DNA of 25,520 nucleotides from JBKJZO01 sp046715235 (GTDB lineage: Bacteria > Actinomycetota > Actinomycetes > BP-191): NCBI GenBank assembly GCA_046715235.1, contig JBKJZO010000092.1, positions 1 to 25,520 on the forward strand, in the 5' to 3' direction. Numbering within the stretch: the first letter of the stretch is position 1; each line of letters begins with the position of its first letter. Shown piece by piece: positions 14,470 through 22,377 of this stretch. Both the position numbers and the translations under genes were made by a program. A model generated the notes under the pieces. That model worked only from the letters and a program-made list of their open reading frames with translations, did not search any database and was not told where the DNA came from.

Positions 14470-16386
14470 CTAGCTGTCTGAGCGGACCTGCGTCGACGGC
14501 GCCGACGAACCGGGCATGGCCGGCTCGCGTACGGCGACCGCCTCGACTATCGCCCGCGCGATCTCCTGCGCGCCCAGGCCCAACTCGACCAGCATGGCGT
14601 CGCGCTTGCCGTGCTCGAGGAAGCGTTGCGCGATCCCGAACGTGAGCGTCGGCCGGTCGACGCCGGCATCACGCAGTGCCAGGTCGATCGCGACCCCCAC
14701 GCCGCCGACCCGGCCGTTGTCCTCGATCGTCGCGACCACCCGGTGCCGCGCGGCCATCTCGACGAGAACCGGATTGATGGGCTTGACCCAGCGCGGGTCG
14801 ACGACGCTCACCGAAATGCCCTGGTGCGCGACGCGTTCCGCAACATCGAGTGCGGTGGTCGCCATCGGCCCGACCGAGACCAGCAGTACGTCGGCGCCGT
14901 CCCTGAGCAGGTCGAGGCCGCCCTCGCTGCGGATCGCAGGAATGTCGTCGCCGAGCGTGCCCTTCGGGAAACGGATCGCCGACGGCGCATCGGCGATCGC
15001 CAGAGATTCGCGCAACGCCTGCCGCAAGGTCGATCCGTCCCGCGGCGCCGCGATGTGCAGCCCCGGGACGACCTGCATGATCGACATGTCCCACATGCCG
15101 TTGTGGCTGGGGCCGTCGTCACCCGTGACACCTGCGCGGTCTAGGACCAAGGTCACCGGCAACTTGTGCAAGGCAACGTCGAGGAGCAGCTGGTCGAACG
15201 CGCGGTTGAGGAACGTCGAGTAGATGCACACGAACGGACGCATGCCGCCAAGCGCGAGACCGGCGGCCGAGGTCATCGCGTGCTGCTCGGCAATCCCCAC
15301 GTCGAAGGTGCGCTCGGGGAAGGCCCGCTGGAAGGCGCCGAGCCCGACCGGTTCGAGCATCGCGGCGGTGATCGCCACGACCTCCGGGCGCTCGTGACCG
15401 ATCGCCACGATCTCGTCGGCGAAGACCTTGGTCCAGCCGGCCTTGGGCGGGCCGCTCGACGTACCGGCGCTGGGGTCGAAAACGCCGACGGCGTGCAGGC
15501 GGTCGCTCTCGTCGTTCTCGGCCGAGTGGTAACCGAAGCCCTTGGTCGTGACGCAGTGCACGATGACCGGGCCGCCGAAGTCCTTGGCCCGGCGCAGCGC
15601 GCTCTCGACCGCGGCTTCGTCGTGACCGTCGATCGGGCCGACGTACTTCAGCCCTAGGTCGTCGAACATGACCTGCGGGCTGAGCAGGTCCTTGAGGCTG
15701 TCCTTCATGCGATGCATGACGTCGTAGACCTGCTGCCCGACGACCGGCGTCGAGGTCAGCGCGCGCTTGATCTTGGCCAGCGCGTCCTCGTAGCCCTGCT
15801 GCATCCGCAGGCTGGCGAGGTGGTCGGCGAAGCCGCCGATGGTCGGCGCGTACGAGCGGCCGTTGTCGTTGATGACGATGACCACAGGACGGTCTTTGCG
15901 CTCCGCGATGTTGTTGAGCGCCTCCCACGCCATGCCGCCGGTCAGCGCGCCGTCGCCGACGACCGCGACCACGTGGCGGCGCTCCTTGCGCAGCTCGTAG
16001 GCCTTGGCCAGGCCGTCGGCGTACGACAGCGCGGTCGAGGCGTGGCAGTTTTCGATGATGTCGTGCTCGGACTCGGCCTGACTCGGGTAGCCCGACAGGC
16101 CGCCCGGCTGCTTGAGCTTGGCGAAGCCGCTCTGCCGGCCGGTCAGGATCTTGTGCACGTACGCCTGATGGCCGGTGTCCCACAGGATGCGGTCGCGGGG
16201 GGAGTCGAACACGCGGTGCAGCGCGATGGTCAGCTCGACGACGCCGAGGTTGGGGCCGAGGTGACCGCCGGTGCGCGCGACGGATTCGACCAGGAAGTCG
16301 CGGATCTCGGTAGCCAGCGCCGGCAGGTCCTGTTCGTCGAGTCGCCGCAAGTCTTCGGGCGAGTTCACCGACTCAAGCAGACCCAC
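14470..16386 (-). CDS. dxs: 1-deoxy-D-xylulose-5-phosphate synthase
   Basis: First enzyme of the MEP isoprenoid pathway: it condenses pyruvate and glyceraldehyde-3-phosphate to DXP using thiamine diphosphate. The 638-residue length is normal. Seen are GGHLGPNLGVVELTIALH near the N-terminus, ILWDTGHQAY, the ThDP/Mg motif GDGALTGGMAWEALNN, GIAEQHA with the catalytic Glu, DRAGVTGDDGPSHNG, and the transketolase C-terminal domain. GTG 16386 has GGGAG about 9 nt upstream. The gene lies 80 nt after a small conserved-looking gene and the uracil methyltransferase on the same strand. A TAGACT box in the gap may give it its own promoter, with a perfect hairpin in the leader (16412-16427). Assignment is certain. 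Confidence 0.97.
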   Translation of the reverse strand: MGLLESVNSPEDLRRLDEQDLPALATEIRDFLVESVARTGGHLGPNLGVVELTIALHRVFDSPRDRILWDTGHQAYVHKILTGRQSGFAKLKQPGGLSGYPSQAESEHDIIENCHASTALSYADGLAKAYELRKERRHVVAVVGDGALTGGMAWEALNNIAERKDRPVVIVINDNGRSYAPTIGGFADHLASLRMQQGYEDALAKIKRALTSTPVVGQQVYDVMHRMKDSLKDLLSPQVMFDDLGLKYVGPIDGHDEAAVESALRRAKDFGGPVIVHCVTTKGFGYHSAENDESDRLHAVGVFDPSAGTSSGPPKAGWTKVFADEIVAIGHERPEVVAITAAMLEPVGLGAFQRAFPERTFDVGIAEQHAMTSAAGLALGGMRPFVCIYSTFLNRAFDQLLLDVALHKLPVTLVLDRAGVTGDDGPSHNGMWDMSIMQVVPGLHIAAPRDGSTLRQALRESLAIADAPSAIRFPKGTLGDDIPAIRSEGGLDLLRDGADVLLVSVGPMATTALDVAERVAHQGISVSVVDPRWVKPINPVLVEMAARHRVVATIEDNGRVGGVGVAIDLALRDAGVDRPTLTFGIAQRFLEHGKRDAMLVELGLGAQEIARAIVEAVAVREPAMPGSSAPSTQVRSDS

Positions 16387-16411
16387 TACTCACCACTCCC
16401 ATTTCGCGGGT

Positions 16412-16427
16412 CGGACGGCGTCGTCCG
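16412..16427 (-). other. perfect hairpin in the dxs leader
   Basis: CGGACG and CGTCCG pair perfectly around a 4-nt loop, about 25-40 nt before the dxs start codon and downstream of a candidate TAGACT -10 box. It could affect mRNA stability or translation. Nothing resembling a known riboswitch is seen, in particular no THI-box features. Confidence 0.4.
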
Positions 16428-16466
16428 GCAGCCTTGTGAGTCTAAACGAGCCGATCGCCGTCGGCT

Positions 16467-16835
16467 TCAGAGCTTGGCCTTAAACCTCCGGCCGCGCAGC
16501 GCCTCGTCGACCAGGCTCACAGCGCGGCCGACGGTCGCCAGGCGAGCCAGCTCGCGCTCGTACGCCGCCACCGCCGCCTCCAGCGCCTCCGGCGGAACGA
16601 TCCCGAGCAGGTCGCCGCGGACCCCGGCCAGCCCGCCGCGCGCCGCGTCCGCGGACGAGCGCACGTGCTCGGCCGCGAAGCGAGCAAGGATCACCGGATA
16701 GCGCCTGAGCACGTCGTACTGCCGGTACTCCGGCGGGCACAGGTCGAGCAGCCAGTTGACCGCGTGCTTCTCGAACTCGGGCGACTCGGGCGGGTGTACG
16801 CCGGCCGGCCAGCCGGGCGGGACGGTCGGCCTCAC
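16467..16835 (-). CDS. conserved-looking hypothetical protein, 122 aa
   Basis: A small, helical, charged protein of unknown function. The start GTG 16835 overlaps the stop of the methyltransferase gene as GTGA, so the two are translated coupled; a longer start at 16862 would remove that arrangement. The N-terminal third has a Pro/Trp-rich stretch (PPGWPAGVHPPESPEFE), then AVNWLLDLCPPEYRQYDVLR and RYPVILARFAAEHV, then amphipathic helices. The C-terminus is basic (RGRRFKAKL). No signal peptide or membrane segment. My recollection is that small genes of this kind often sit between the uracil methyltransferase and dxs in actinomycetes, suggesting a conserved role, but I cannot name the family. 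Confidence 0.8.
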   Translation of the reverse strand: MRPTVPPGWPAGVHPPESPEFEKHAVNWLLDLCPPEYRQYDVLRRYPVILARFAAEHVRSSADAARGGLAGVRGDLLGIVPPEALEAAVAAYERELARLATVGRAVSLVDEALRGRRFKAKL

Positions 16836-18100
16836 CGCGCCGGCTCCAGCAGCGCAACGCACTCGACATGCTGCGTCATGGGAAACAGGTCGTACGCGCG
16901 GAGGGCCGTTAGCGCGTACCCGGCGGTCGCAAAGGTCGCGAGGTCGCGCGCGAGCGACGCGGGATCGCAGGCCACATAGGCGATCGCGCGCGGCGACAGT
17001 GCGGCGATCCGTCGTACGACCTCGGTGCCCGCGCCCTTGCGTGGCGGGTCGAGCACCACGAGATCACAGCGGGTGAGACCGAGCCGGGTCAGCACCCGCT
17101 CGACCTTCCCCGGCTCGACGCGCACCGAGGTGAGGTCACGCAGGTTGTACGCCGCGTCGGCAGTCGCGGTCTCGTCGCTCTCGATGGCGACCACGCGTCC
17201 ACCCGGACCGAGAGGCACGGCGAGCGCCGCAGCGAACAGCCCGACGCCGGCGTACAGGTCGAGGGCGAACTCGCCCGTCTTCGGCTGGAGCAGGTCACAC
17301 ACCGCCGAACTCAGCTTCTCGGCCGCGGCCGGATGGACCTGCCAGAAGCCGCTGCCGCTGACCCGCCAGGTGCGATCGAGCGCGAGCTCCCGCACCCCCG
17401 GCCGGCCGCGCACGGCGGTCGCGCCACCCTTCTCGGCGCCGCGCAGCACTGACGCCTTCGCGTCGAGGGGCGGCACGGTGACTTCCGCTCGCGGCGACAA
17501 GGGCGTGACCACGATCGCGGCGTCGCCGGTGCCGGTCGCGATCAGCGCCTCCACGGAGGCCGTTCCGGGCCAGCGCCGGCGCTCGATGCCGATGTCCTCC
17601 ACGAGCGCATGCGCGATGAGGCATCGGTCGACCTGCTGTACGTCGCGCGACCGGTGCTTACGAAACCCGGGCGCACCATCGGCGTCGATGGCGAACGTCA
17701 CGCGGGTGCGCCAGCCGAGCCCTTCCGGCGTCCCGGCGTCCTCCACGGTCACTTCTGTCGTGATGCCGGCAAGACGGTCGAGCTGCTCCGCGACGACGGC
17801 GGCCTTCAACCGCAGCTGCGCCGGCCGCGAGGCGTGCTGCCAGTCGCACCCGCCGCAGCGGCCGGGGCGCGCGTACTCGCACGGCTCGACCACTCGGTCG
17901 GGCGATGGGGTCAGCACTTCGACGGCGTCGGCTCGCAGGTAGCGGCCGCGGTCCTCCGTGACCAGCGCGACAACCCGCTCACCGGGTAACGCGTGCCGCA
18001 CGAACACCGCACGCCCCTCGTGCCGCGCCACGCAGAAGCCTCCGTGCGCGACGCCTTCGACCTGTACGTCGAGCCGCTGGCCAAGCATCGGGTCGGTCAT
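16832..18100 (-). CDS. class I SAM-dependent RNA (uracil-5-)methyltransferase, TrmA/RlmD family
   Basis: A 422-residue enzyme that methylates C5 of a uridine in 23S rRNA or tRNA. An N-terminal TRAM domain (about 5-65) is followed by the four cysteines of a [4Fe-4S] cluster: Cys74, Cys82, Cys85 and Cys160. The catalytic domain has the SAM-binding motif LDLYAGVGLFA, LDPPRKGAG, the nucleophile Cys378 in YVACDPASLARDL, and the general base Glu in QHVECV. ATG 18100 is chosen because TAGCGT (18113-18108) ends 7 nt upstream, giving a leaderless mRNA; longer frames reach into the divergent trkA promoter. The downstream 122-aa gene overlaps it by 4 nt. Which uridine is modified cannot be read from the sequence. 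Confidence 0.93.
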   Translation of the reverse strand: MTDPMLGQRLDVQVEGVAHGGFCVARHEGRAVFVRHALPGERVVALVTEDRGRYLRADAVEVLTPSPDRVVEPCEYARPGRCGGCDWQHASRPAQLRLKAAVVAEQLDRLAGITTEVTVEDAGTPEGLGWRTRVTFAIDADGAPGFRKHRSRDVQQVDRCLIAHALVEDIGIERRRWPGTASVEALIATGTGDAAIVVTPLSPRAEVTVPPLDAKASVLRGAEKGGATAVRGRPGVRELALDRTWRVSGSGFWQVHPAAAEKLSSAVCDLLQPKTGEFALDLYAGVGLFAAALAVPLGPGGRVVAIESDETATADAAYNLRDLTSVRVEPGKVERVLTRLGLTRCDLVVLDPPRKGAGTEVVRRIAALSPRAIAYVACDPASLARDLATFATAGYALTALRAYDLFPMTQHVECVALLEPAR

Positions 18101-18201
18101 CGCCGACACGCTATTGGCTGGCATTCGCGAGTGCGCGGCGGGAGTAGCCCCGGGTTCGATATACCGTGACGGCGACATCGGGTCTGCGGAGGTATGCCAG
18201 G
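18101..18201. promoter_or_regulatory. divergent promoter region of RNA methyltransferase and trkA genes
   Basis: On the minus strand TAGCGT (18113-18108) lies 7 nt before ATG 18100. On the plus strand TATACC (18160-18165) is a candidate -10 for the trkA pair, leaving a leader of about 30 nt with GGAGG at 18188-18192, 9 nt before GTG 18202. Confidence 0.45.
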
Positions 18202-18873
18202 GTGCACGTCGTCATCATGGGTTGCGGTCGGGGCGGCTCGACACTTGCAGGGACCCTGGAACGGATGGACCACACGGTGTCCGTCATCGACCGGGACAAG
18301 AACTCCTTCGAACGGCTTTCGCCGGAATTCCGCGGCAAGGCGATCCTCGGCTTCGGCTTCGACCGCGACACGCTGCGTGAGGCGGGGATCGAGAACGCCG
18401 GCGCGTTCGCCGCGGTCAGCAACGGTGACAACTCCAACATCATCAGCGCCCGGGTCGCGCGCGAGACATTCAGTGTCGAGCACGTCGTCGCGCGCATCTA
18501 CGACCCGCGTCGTGCGGAGGTCTACGAACGCCTCGTCATCCCGACCGTCGCGACGGTGCGCTGGACGGCCGACCAGATGTTGCGCTCCATCCTGCCCGTC
18601 GGATTGCGCACGCAATGGACCGACCCGACCGGCAAGATCGCCGTGGCCGAGGTCGCCGTCAACCGGAGCTGGGCAGGACAGAAGATCAGCGAGCTCGAGG
18701 AAGCGGTCGGCGCGCGCGTCGCCGTACTCACCAGGCTCGGGCAAGGGCAGCTGCCGCAGCCAAATGCGGTTGTCCAGGAGGGTGACCTCTTCCACTTCGT
18801 GCTCGACAAAGCCCACCTAGACAGCGTCGAACGAACGGTCGCCGCAGGACCAGAGGGAGAGGCGCACTCCTGA
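18202..18873 (+). CDS. potassium uptake regulatory protein TrkA (first of pair)
   Basis: A 223-residue cytoplasmic RCK protein that binds NAD(H)/ATP and gates a Trk/Ktr-type K+ channel. The N-terminal Rossmann fold starts with HVVIMGCGRGGSTLA, has the acidic Asp-x-Asp after the second strand (SVIDRDKNS), and AVSNGDNSNIISA. The C-terminal part is a RCK_C (TrkA_C) domain (about 140-210, KISELEEAVGARVAVLTR). GTG 18202 has GGAGG 9 nt upstream; a longer frame to 18166 lacks support. Its stop overlaps the next trkA start (TGATG). The pair corresponds in order to ceoB and ceoC of mycobacteria. No TrkH/TrkG transporter lies in the window. Confidence 0.93.
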   Translation: MHVVIMGCGRGGSTLAGTLERMDHTVSVIDRDKNSFERLSPEFRGKAILGFGFDRDTLREAGIENAGAFAAVSNGDNSNIISARVARETFSVEHVVARIYDPRRAEVYERLVIPTVATVRWTADQMLRSILPVGLRTQWTDPTGKIAVAEVAVNRSWAGQKISELEEAVGARVAVLTRLGQGQLPQPNAVVQEGDLFHFVLDKAHLDSVERTVAAGPEGEAHS

Positions 18874-19541
18874 TGGAGATCGTCATTGCCGGAGCCGGCA
18901 ACGTGGGCCGCTCCATCGCGCGGGAACTCATCGAGAATGGCCGCCGCGTCCTGCTCATCGAGAAGGACCCGCGCGGTCTCAAGGAAGAAACCGTGCCGGG
19001 GGCGTCGTGGCTGCACGCCGACGCCTGTGAGCTCTCGCAGCTCGAAGGCGCGGGCCTCGAGGACTGCCAGGTCATCGTCGCCGCTACCGGTGACGACAAG
19101 GTCAACCTCGTCGTGTCACTGCTGGCCAAGACCGAGTTCGCAGTCCCCCGGGTCGTCGCGCGCGTCAACCACCCCAAGAACGAGTGGCTGTTCAACGAGG
19201 CTTGGGGCGTCGACGTGGCCGTGTCGACGCCGCGGATGCTTACCGCCCTCGTCGAGGAAGCGGTGACGGTCGGCGACCTCGTGCGGCTGATGACCCTCGA
19301 GCAGGGCAAGGCGAGCCTGTCGGAACTCACGATGGCCACCAATTCGCCCGTGTGCGGCAAGACCGTCGGCGAAGTGGTCTGGCCCCCGGACACCGCGCTG
19401 GTCGCCGTACTGCGAGAAGGTCACGTGCTGCTGCCGAGCCCGCAGCTTCCGCTCGAGGCGGGCGACGAGCTACTGGTCGTCGCGACGTCCGACCGCGACG
19501 ACGCGCTCGACGCGCTCCTCAGTAACCCCGGGCCCGGCTAG
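18873..19541 (+). CDS. potassium uptake regulatory protein TrkA (second of pair)
   Basis: A 222-residue RCK protein, clearly related to its upstream neighbour. The Rossmann motif EIVIAGAGNVGRSIA is canonical, followed by LLIEKDP with the acidic ribose-binding residue, and AATGDDKVNLV. VARVNHPKNEWLF and a C-terminal RCK_C domain (about 135-215, VCGKTVGEVVWP and LEAGDELLVVAT) complete it. It starts in a TGATG overlap with the first trkA, so the two are made together and probably form a hetero-oligomeric gating ring. It converges with the OB-fold gene across 12 nt, with no obvious terminator between them. Confidence 0.94.
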   Translation: MEIVIAGAGNVGRSIARELIENGRRVLLIEKDPRGLKEETVPGASWLHADACELSQLEGAGLEDCQVIVAATGDDKVNLVVSLLAKTEFAVPRVVARVNHPKNEWLFNEAWGVDVAVSTPRMLTALVEEAVTVGDLVRLMTLEQGKASLSELTMATNSPVCGKTVGEVVWPPDTALVAVLREGHVLLPSPQLPLEAGDELLVVATSDRDDALDALLSNPGPG

Positions 19542-19553
19542 GAGACGGTTTCG

Positions 19554-19928
19554 TCAGGCGTGCGCGCGAGGAAGCAGCGTGTACGTCGGGTTGAACATCG
19601 TCAGTCGCCCGCGCTGATCGCCGATCCTGCCTTCGACGATCATCTGCGTGCCGGGGTCGATCCCGGCGATCCGCCGGCGGCCGAGCCAGATCACGTCGAG
19701 ACCGCCGGTGCCGTCGTACAGATCCGCCTCAAGGGCCGGAACACCACCCACCGGTCGTAGGGTGACGCCGCGCACGACGCCGGCGACCCTGACCCGCTGC
19801 CGTCGAGGCGCGTCGGCGAGCAGCGTCGCACCCACGGACGTGCAGACGGACTGCAGGTCGTCGGCCTCGAGTTCGCTCACATCCGCGGTGAACTTGCGGA
19901 GCGTCCGCGAGAGCCAGCCGTCACCCAT
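19554..19928 (-). CDS. OB-fold nucleic-acid-binding domain protein
   Basis: A 124-residue protein with an N-terminal helical region (WLSRTLRKFTADVSELEADDLQ) and an OB-fold of the tRNA-anticodon/RecG-wedge type: RQRVRVAGVVRGVTLRP, ALEADLYDGTGGLDVIWLGRR, GTQMIVEGRIGDQRGRLTMFNP. Such proteins are standard neighbours of the trkA pair in actinomycetes (compare Rv2694c), but their role is unknown; binding of single-stranded nucleic acid is inferred from the fold. ATG 19928 is chosen because GGAGG lies 4-5 nt upstream; a longer start at 19970 has no such site and would run into a hairpin. TAGGGT about 55 nt upstream may be its -10 box. Confidence 0.85.
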   Translation of the reverse strand: MGDGWLSRTLRKFTADVSELEADDLQSVCTSVGATLLADAPRRQRVRVAGVVRGVTLRPVGGVPALEADLYDGTGGLDVIWLGRRRIAGIDPGTQMIVEGRIGDQRGRLTMFNPTYTLLPRAHA

Positions 19929-19961
19929 CGAACCTCCAGCGTTGCCAGCCCCGTACTGAGC

Positions 19962-19979
19962 CGTGCCCAACCGGGCACG
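19962..19979. other. perfect 7-bp hairpin between OB-fold gene and upstream paralog
   Basis: CGTGCCC and GGGCACG pair around AACC. It lies after the stop of the gene at 20012-20980 and in the leader of the OB-fold gene. It may be a weak terminator or a leader structure; no T-run follows. Confidence 0.4.
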
Positions 19980-20011
19980 ACCCTACGCGCGGGCCGCTGG
20001 CGAAGCGACTG

Positions 20012-20980
20012 CTAGGCGAACTTCACCGAGGCGAGGAACCGGTCGAACGTTTTGAGTGACTTCGTGAACTCAGACGATTCGGCGCCCCAAAGCACTGCGT
20101 ATCCCGTGCCGTCGCGAGCGAACATCACGGCACGCAAGCTGGCGTTCTCGCCGGAGTTGGTCACCTGCGAGTAGTCGAAGCCAATTGCGGCTATGCCTGC
20201 GACTTTGGTGTTGACCGAGCCAGGCAGCGCCTTTCCGTCCTTGACGGAGGCGAGGATCGATTGCTTGACGACTTCGAGATCAGCAGCGCTGGGCTGTCCG
20301 TCTGGCTCGCCCTTTGCGTCCATCGACCTGATCGCGATTGTCTGCCCCGACGGGTGAGAGATCTGCACGTCGGTGCTTTGGCCACCGACCTTGAGCTTCT
20401 GCTTGGCCGTCCAGCCGTTCGGGACAGTCATGGTGTAGGCGCCGCCCAGGGTGCCGCTGCTCTTCTTGTCGATCGTGATGGTCCTGCCGACTAGCGGCTC
20501 GACGGGGGCCTTTGCGGTCTTCTTCACGGGTGGGGGTGCCGGCTTGTCCTCGGACTTGAACAGGCCAGTGCCGAAGAACACGCCGGCGCCGGCCAGCAGG
20601 AGCACCAGCACAAGAGCGATCAGCGGGGTGCGGCCACCACCGCCGACGAAGATGCCGCGGGCGATGCCGCCCGAGGGCAGGACGTCCATGACCAGCTGAG
20701 GTCCAGCGGGAGGCGGCGGCGCGACCTCGGCGGGCGCCGGCGGTGCCTCAACCGGCAGCGGCGCGAACGACAGTTCGGTCAGCGTCATGCCAGGGCTGTC
20801 GTAGTTGGACGGCTGCGCCGGCGCCGGCGGCGCGGGCTGGGCCTGGGCCGGGGGCGGCGGTGCGTAACCCGGGGGTGGCGGCGGCGGCATGAAACCGGTT
20901 GGGGGGTTCATCTGGACGCCAGGCGGCGGATACACACCCGGGGTCGGGACCGGCGCGGCGTACGGGCTCTGCTCCGACAT
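20012..20980 (-). CDS. membrane-anchored protein with Pro-rich cytoplasmic region and extracellular domain (paralog A)
   Basis: A 322-residue protein starting MSEQSPYAAP. Residues 1-95 are Pro/Ala-rich and presumably cytoplasmic. One membrane helix spans about 118-140 (LIALVLVLLLAGAGVFFG). The extracellular part begins with a Lys/Pro linker, then a domain of about 160 residues with GGAYTMTVPNGWTAKQ, SHPSGQTIAIRSMDA, and IGFDYSQVTNSGENASLRAV, ending KTFDRFLASVKF. The layout recalls PsbP/LpqN-like folds, but that is a guess. GTG or ATG choice is clear: ATG 20980 has GAGGAG 6 nt upstream. It is a tandem paralog of the gene at 21095-22003: same MSEQxPYAA start, same topology, related extracellular motifs. 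Function unknown. Confidence 0.8.
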   Translation of the reverse strand: MSEQSPYAAPVPTPGVYPPPGVQMNPPTGFMPPPPPPGYAPPPPAQAQPAPPAPAQPSNYDSPGMTLTELSFAPLPVEAPPAPAEVAPPPPAGPQLVMDVLPSGGIARGIFVGGGGRTPLIALVLVLLLAGAGVFFGTGLFKSEDKPAPPPVKKTAKAPVEPLVGRTITIDKKSSGTLGGAYTMTVPNGWTAKQKLKVGGQSTDVQISHPSGQTIAIRSMDAKGEPDGQPSAADLEVVKQSILASVKDGKALPGSVNTKVAGIAAIGFDYSQVTNSGENASLRAVMFARDGTGYAVLWGAESSEFTKSLKTFDRFLASVKFA

Positions 20981-21094
20981 TCGCTTCTCCTCAGGCGGTG
21001 ACTCGCGTGACGGTGAGCCGCACCGTCGCCGGAATGTCGGCAGGTCTGGCGCGCACCTTTATTTCGAGGACGGCCGAGGACTGGCGCGTTCGGG

Positions 21095-22003
21095 CTAGGT
21101 GCTGTGCGTCCGGTCCGGCTCGCGGCTGCTGGTTCCGGTGAAGGTGATCGAGGCAGCGATCCGGTCCATGGTCACCGCCTGCCGGGCAAAGGCAGCTTCG
21201 GGGGCGCAGAACCTCAGCGTGTAGAGCGTGCCGCCACGACCGAAGAAGACCAGCCGGCAGCGGTATTTCGCATTCTCCGGAGTGAGGACCTGGGTGTAGT
21301 CAACGCCGACCGCGCGAACACCGGCCACGAGGACCGGCTTGTGCCCCTTGATCACGGCGCGGTCGTTGATCGACAGCCAGCCGTCCCGCAGTTCCTGGAG
21401 AGCGTCGGGCGGCAGCACGCCGTTCGGCAGCTCCGGCCACTTGTAGGACAGCACCGAGAAACTCATCGTGCCGGCCGGACTGGTCATCGTTACGTCAACG
21501 TTGTCGGCGTCCGGATCGCTGTGCGTGGTGCCCATCGACGAAACGAAATCGACGGGAAGGCCAATGTCGTACGTCGCACCGCGGGTGCCGCTGGTGTTCC
21601 TACGGACCGCGATGACCGATTCGCCCAGCACGCCAGGTGACTCAGCCACGGGCTCGTCCGCTTGTCCCGGTGCGGTTGTCGCGGGAGTGAGCGGACGCGC
21701 AGTCGCGGCGCGCCGGGAGGCTGGAGTGGCGGTCTCCTCGGACGACGCCGCAGCAACCAGGACCCCCACGACGAGAAGGACGCCCAGGCCGATCACGACC
21801 TTGCGGGCCGGCGAAGCGCCCGCGGCGGGCGGGGCGGTCGGTGGCATCGGGTAGGCGCCCGGTGGCCACGGTTGATACCACTGCTGCGCGTACGGAGCAG
21901 GCGAGTGGCGCTGGTAGGGCGCAGGCTCGGATTGGCCGAATGGCTGCTGCTGCGCGTACGGCTGAGCGGGCGGCAAGGCCGCGTACGGGTTCTGTTCCGA
22001 CAC
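21095..22003 (-). CDS. membrane-anchored protein with Pro/Gln-rich cytoplasmic region and extracellular domain (paralog B)
   Basis: A 302-residue protein starting MSEQNPYAAL. Residues 1-62 are Pro/Gln/Tyr-rich (YAQQQPFGQ, YAQQWYQPWPPGAYP), a low-complexity cytoplasmic region. The membrane helix is at about 68-86 (VVIGLGVLLVVGVLVAA). A Thr/Ala/Pro linker and an extracellular domain follow, with GATYDIGLPVDFVSS, TSPAGTMSFSVLSYKWP, VGVDYTQVLTPENAKYRCRL, and ITMDRIAASITF-like ending. These match paralog A block for block, including the D-Y-(S/T)-Q-V core. Two cysteines (in YRCRL and RFCAPE) may form a disulfide that paralog A lacks. GTG 22003 has AGGGGG about 6 nt upstream, so a much longer open frame upstream is not used. 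Function unknown. Confidence 0.8.
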   Translation of the reverse strand: MSEQNPYAALPPAQPYAQQQPFGQSEPAPYQRHSPAPYAQQWYQPWPPGAYPMPPTAPPAAGASPARKVVIGLGVLLVVGVLVAAASSEETATPASRRAATARPLTPATTAPGQADEPVAESPGVLGESVIAVRRNTSGTRGATYDIGLPVDFVSSMGTTHSDPDADNVDVTMTSPAGTMSFSVLSYKWPELPNGVLPPDALQELRDGWLSINDRAVIKGHKPVLVAGVRAVGVDYTQVLTPENAKYRCRLVFFGRGGTLYTLRFCAPEAAFARQAVTMDRIAASITFTGTSSREPDRTHST

Positions 22004-22377
22004 CCAATCCCCCTGCCGCGCCGGCGCGCGGCACAGTGCCGCCCCCACCAGGGATGTCTCGGCGTGCGTTTGACCGATCTTGACGCCCATCGAGACGAGC
22101 GCGCCCGCGCCGCGAGCTGGGCGTCCCCTTCCACAGGTTCGGCCATCGCAAGCCCGGAGATGTCGGACGTCGCTGGCATAGTCAGATGCGTAGCCCGCGT
22201 GGCCCGGATGCAACCCGCTCATATCCGCACGCGACTGCGATTCGCAAAGACGAGCTGTGCACAACGCGTTTCCGCCGCAATGCCGAAGGAGGCGATGCCC
22301 GGAGCCTGTGGATGAGTTGTTTCCGCGGAAACGCGCCGCCCGCAACTGAGTGGAGACCTCCGCGGGTGCTCGATGTA
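22004..22377. promoter_or_regulatory. 374-nt intergenic region with palindromes, upstream of paralog B
   Basis: No convincing gene. It holds a perfect 14-bp palindrome GTTTCCGCGGAAAC (22319-22332). An 11-bp inverted repeat, CGCGTTTCCGC (22265-22275) with GCGGAAACGCG (22325-22335), overlaps it. TGTGCACA is at 22256-22263. Two 9-mers one mismatch from DnaA boxes occur (22256-22264 and near 22307-22315). This would be the promoter region of the paralog pair and the 3' flank of the CcdA-like gene. Confidence 0.5.

Noticed and set aside
15712..16701. 329-residue plus-strand open frame opposite dxs
   Set aside because: High-GC shadow of dxs with no recognisable domain; dxs is certain on the other strand.
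22256..22320. Two DnaA-box-like 9-mers, possible replication origin
   Set aside because: Only two imperfect copies, no AT-rich region and no dnaA/dnaN nearby; more likely chance or regulator sites.
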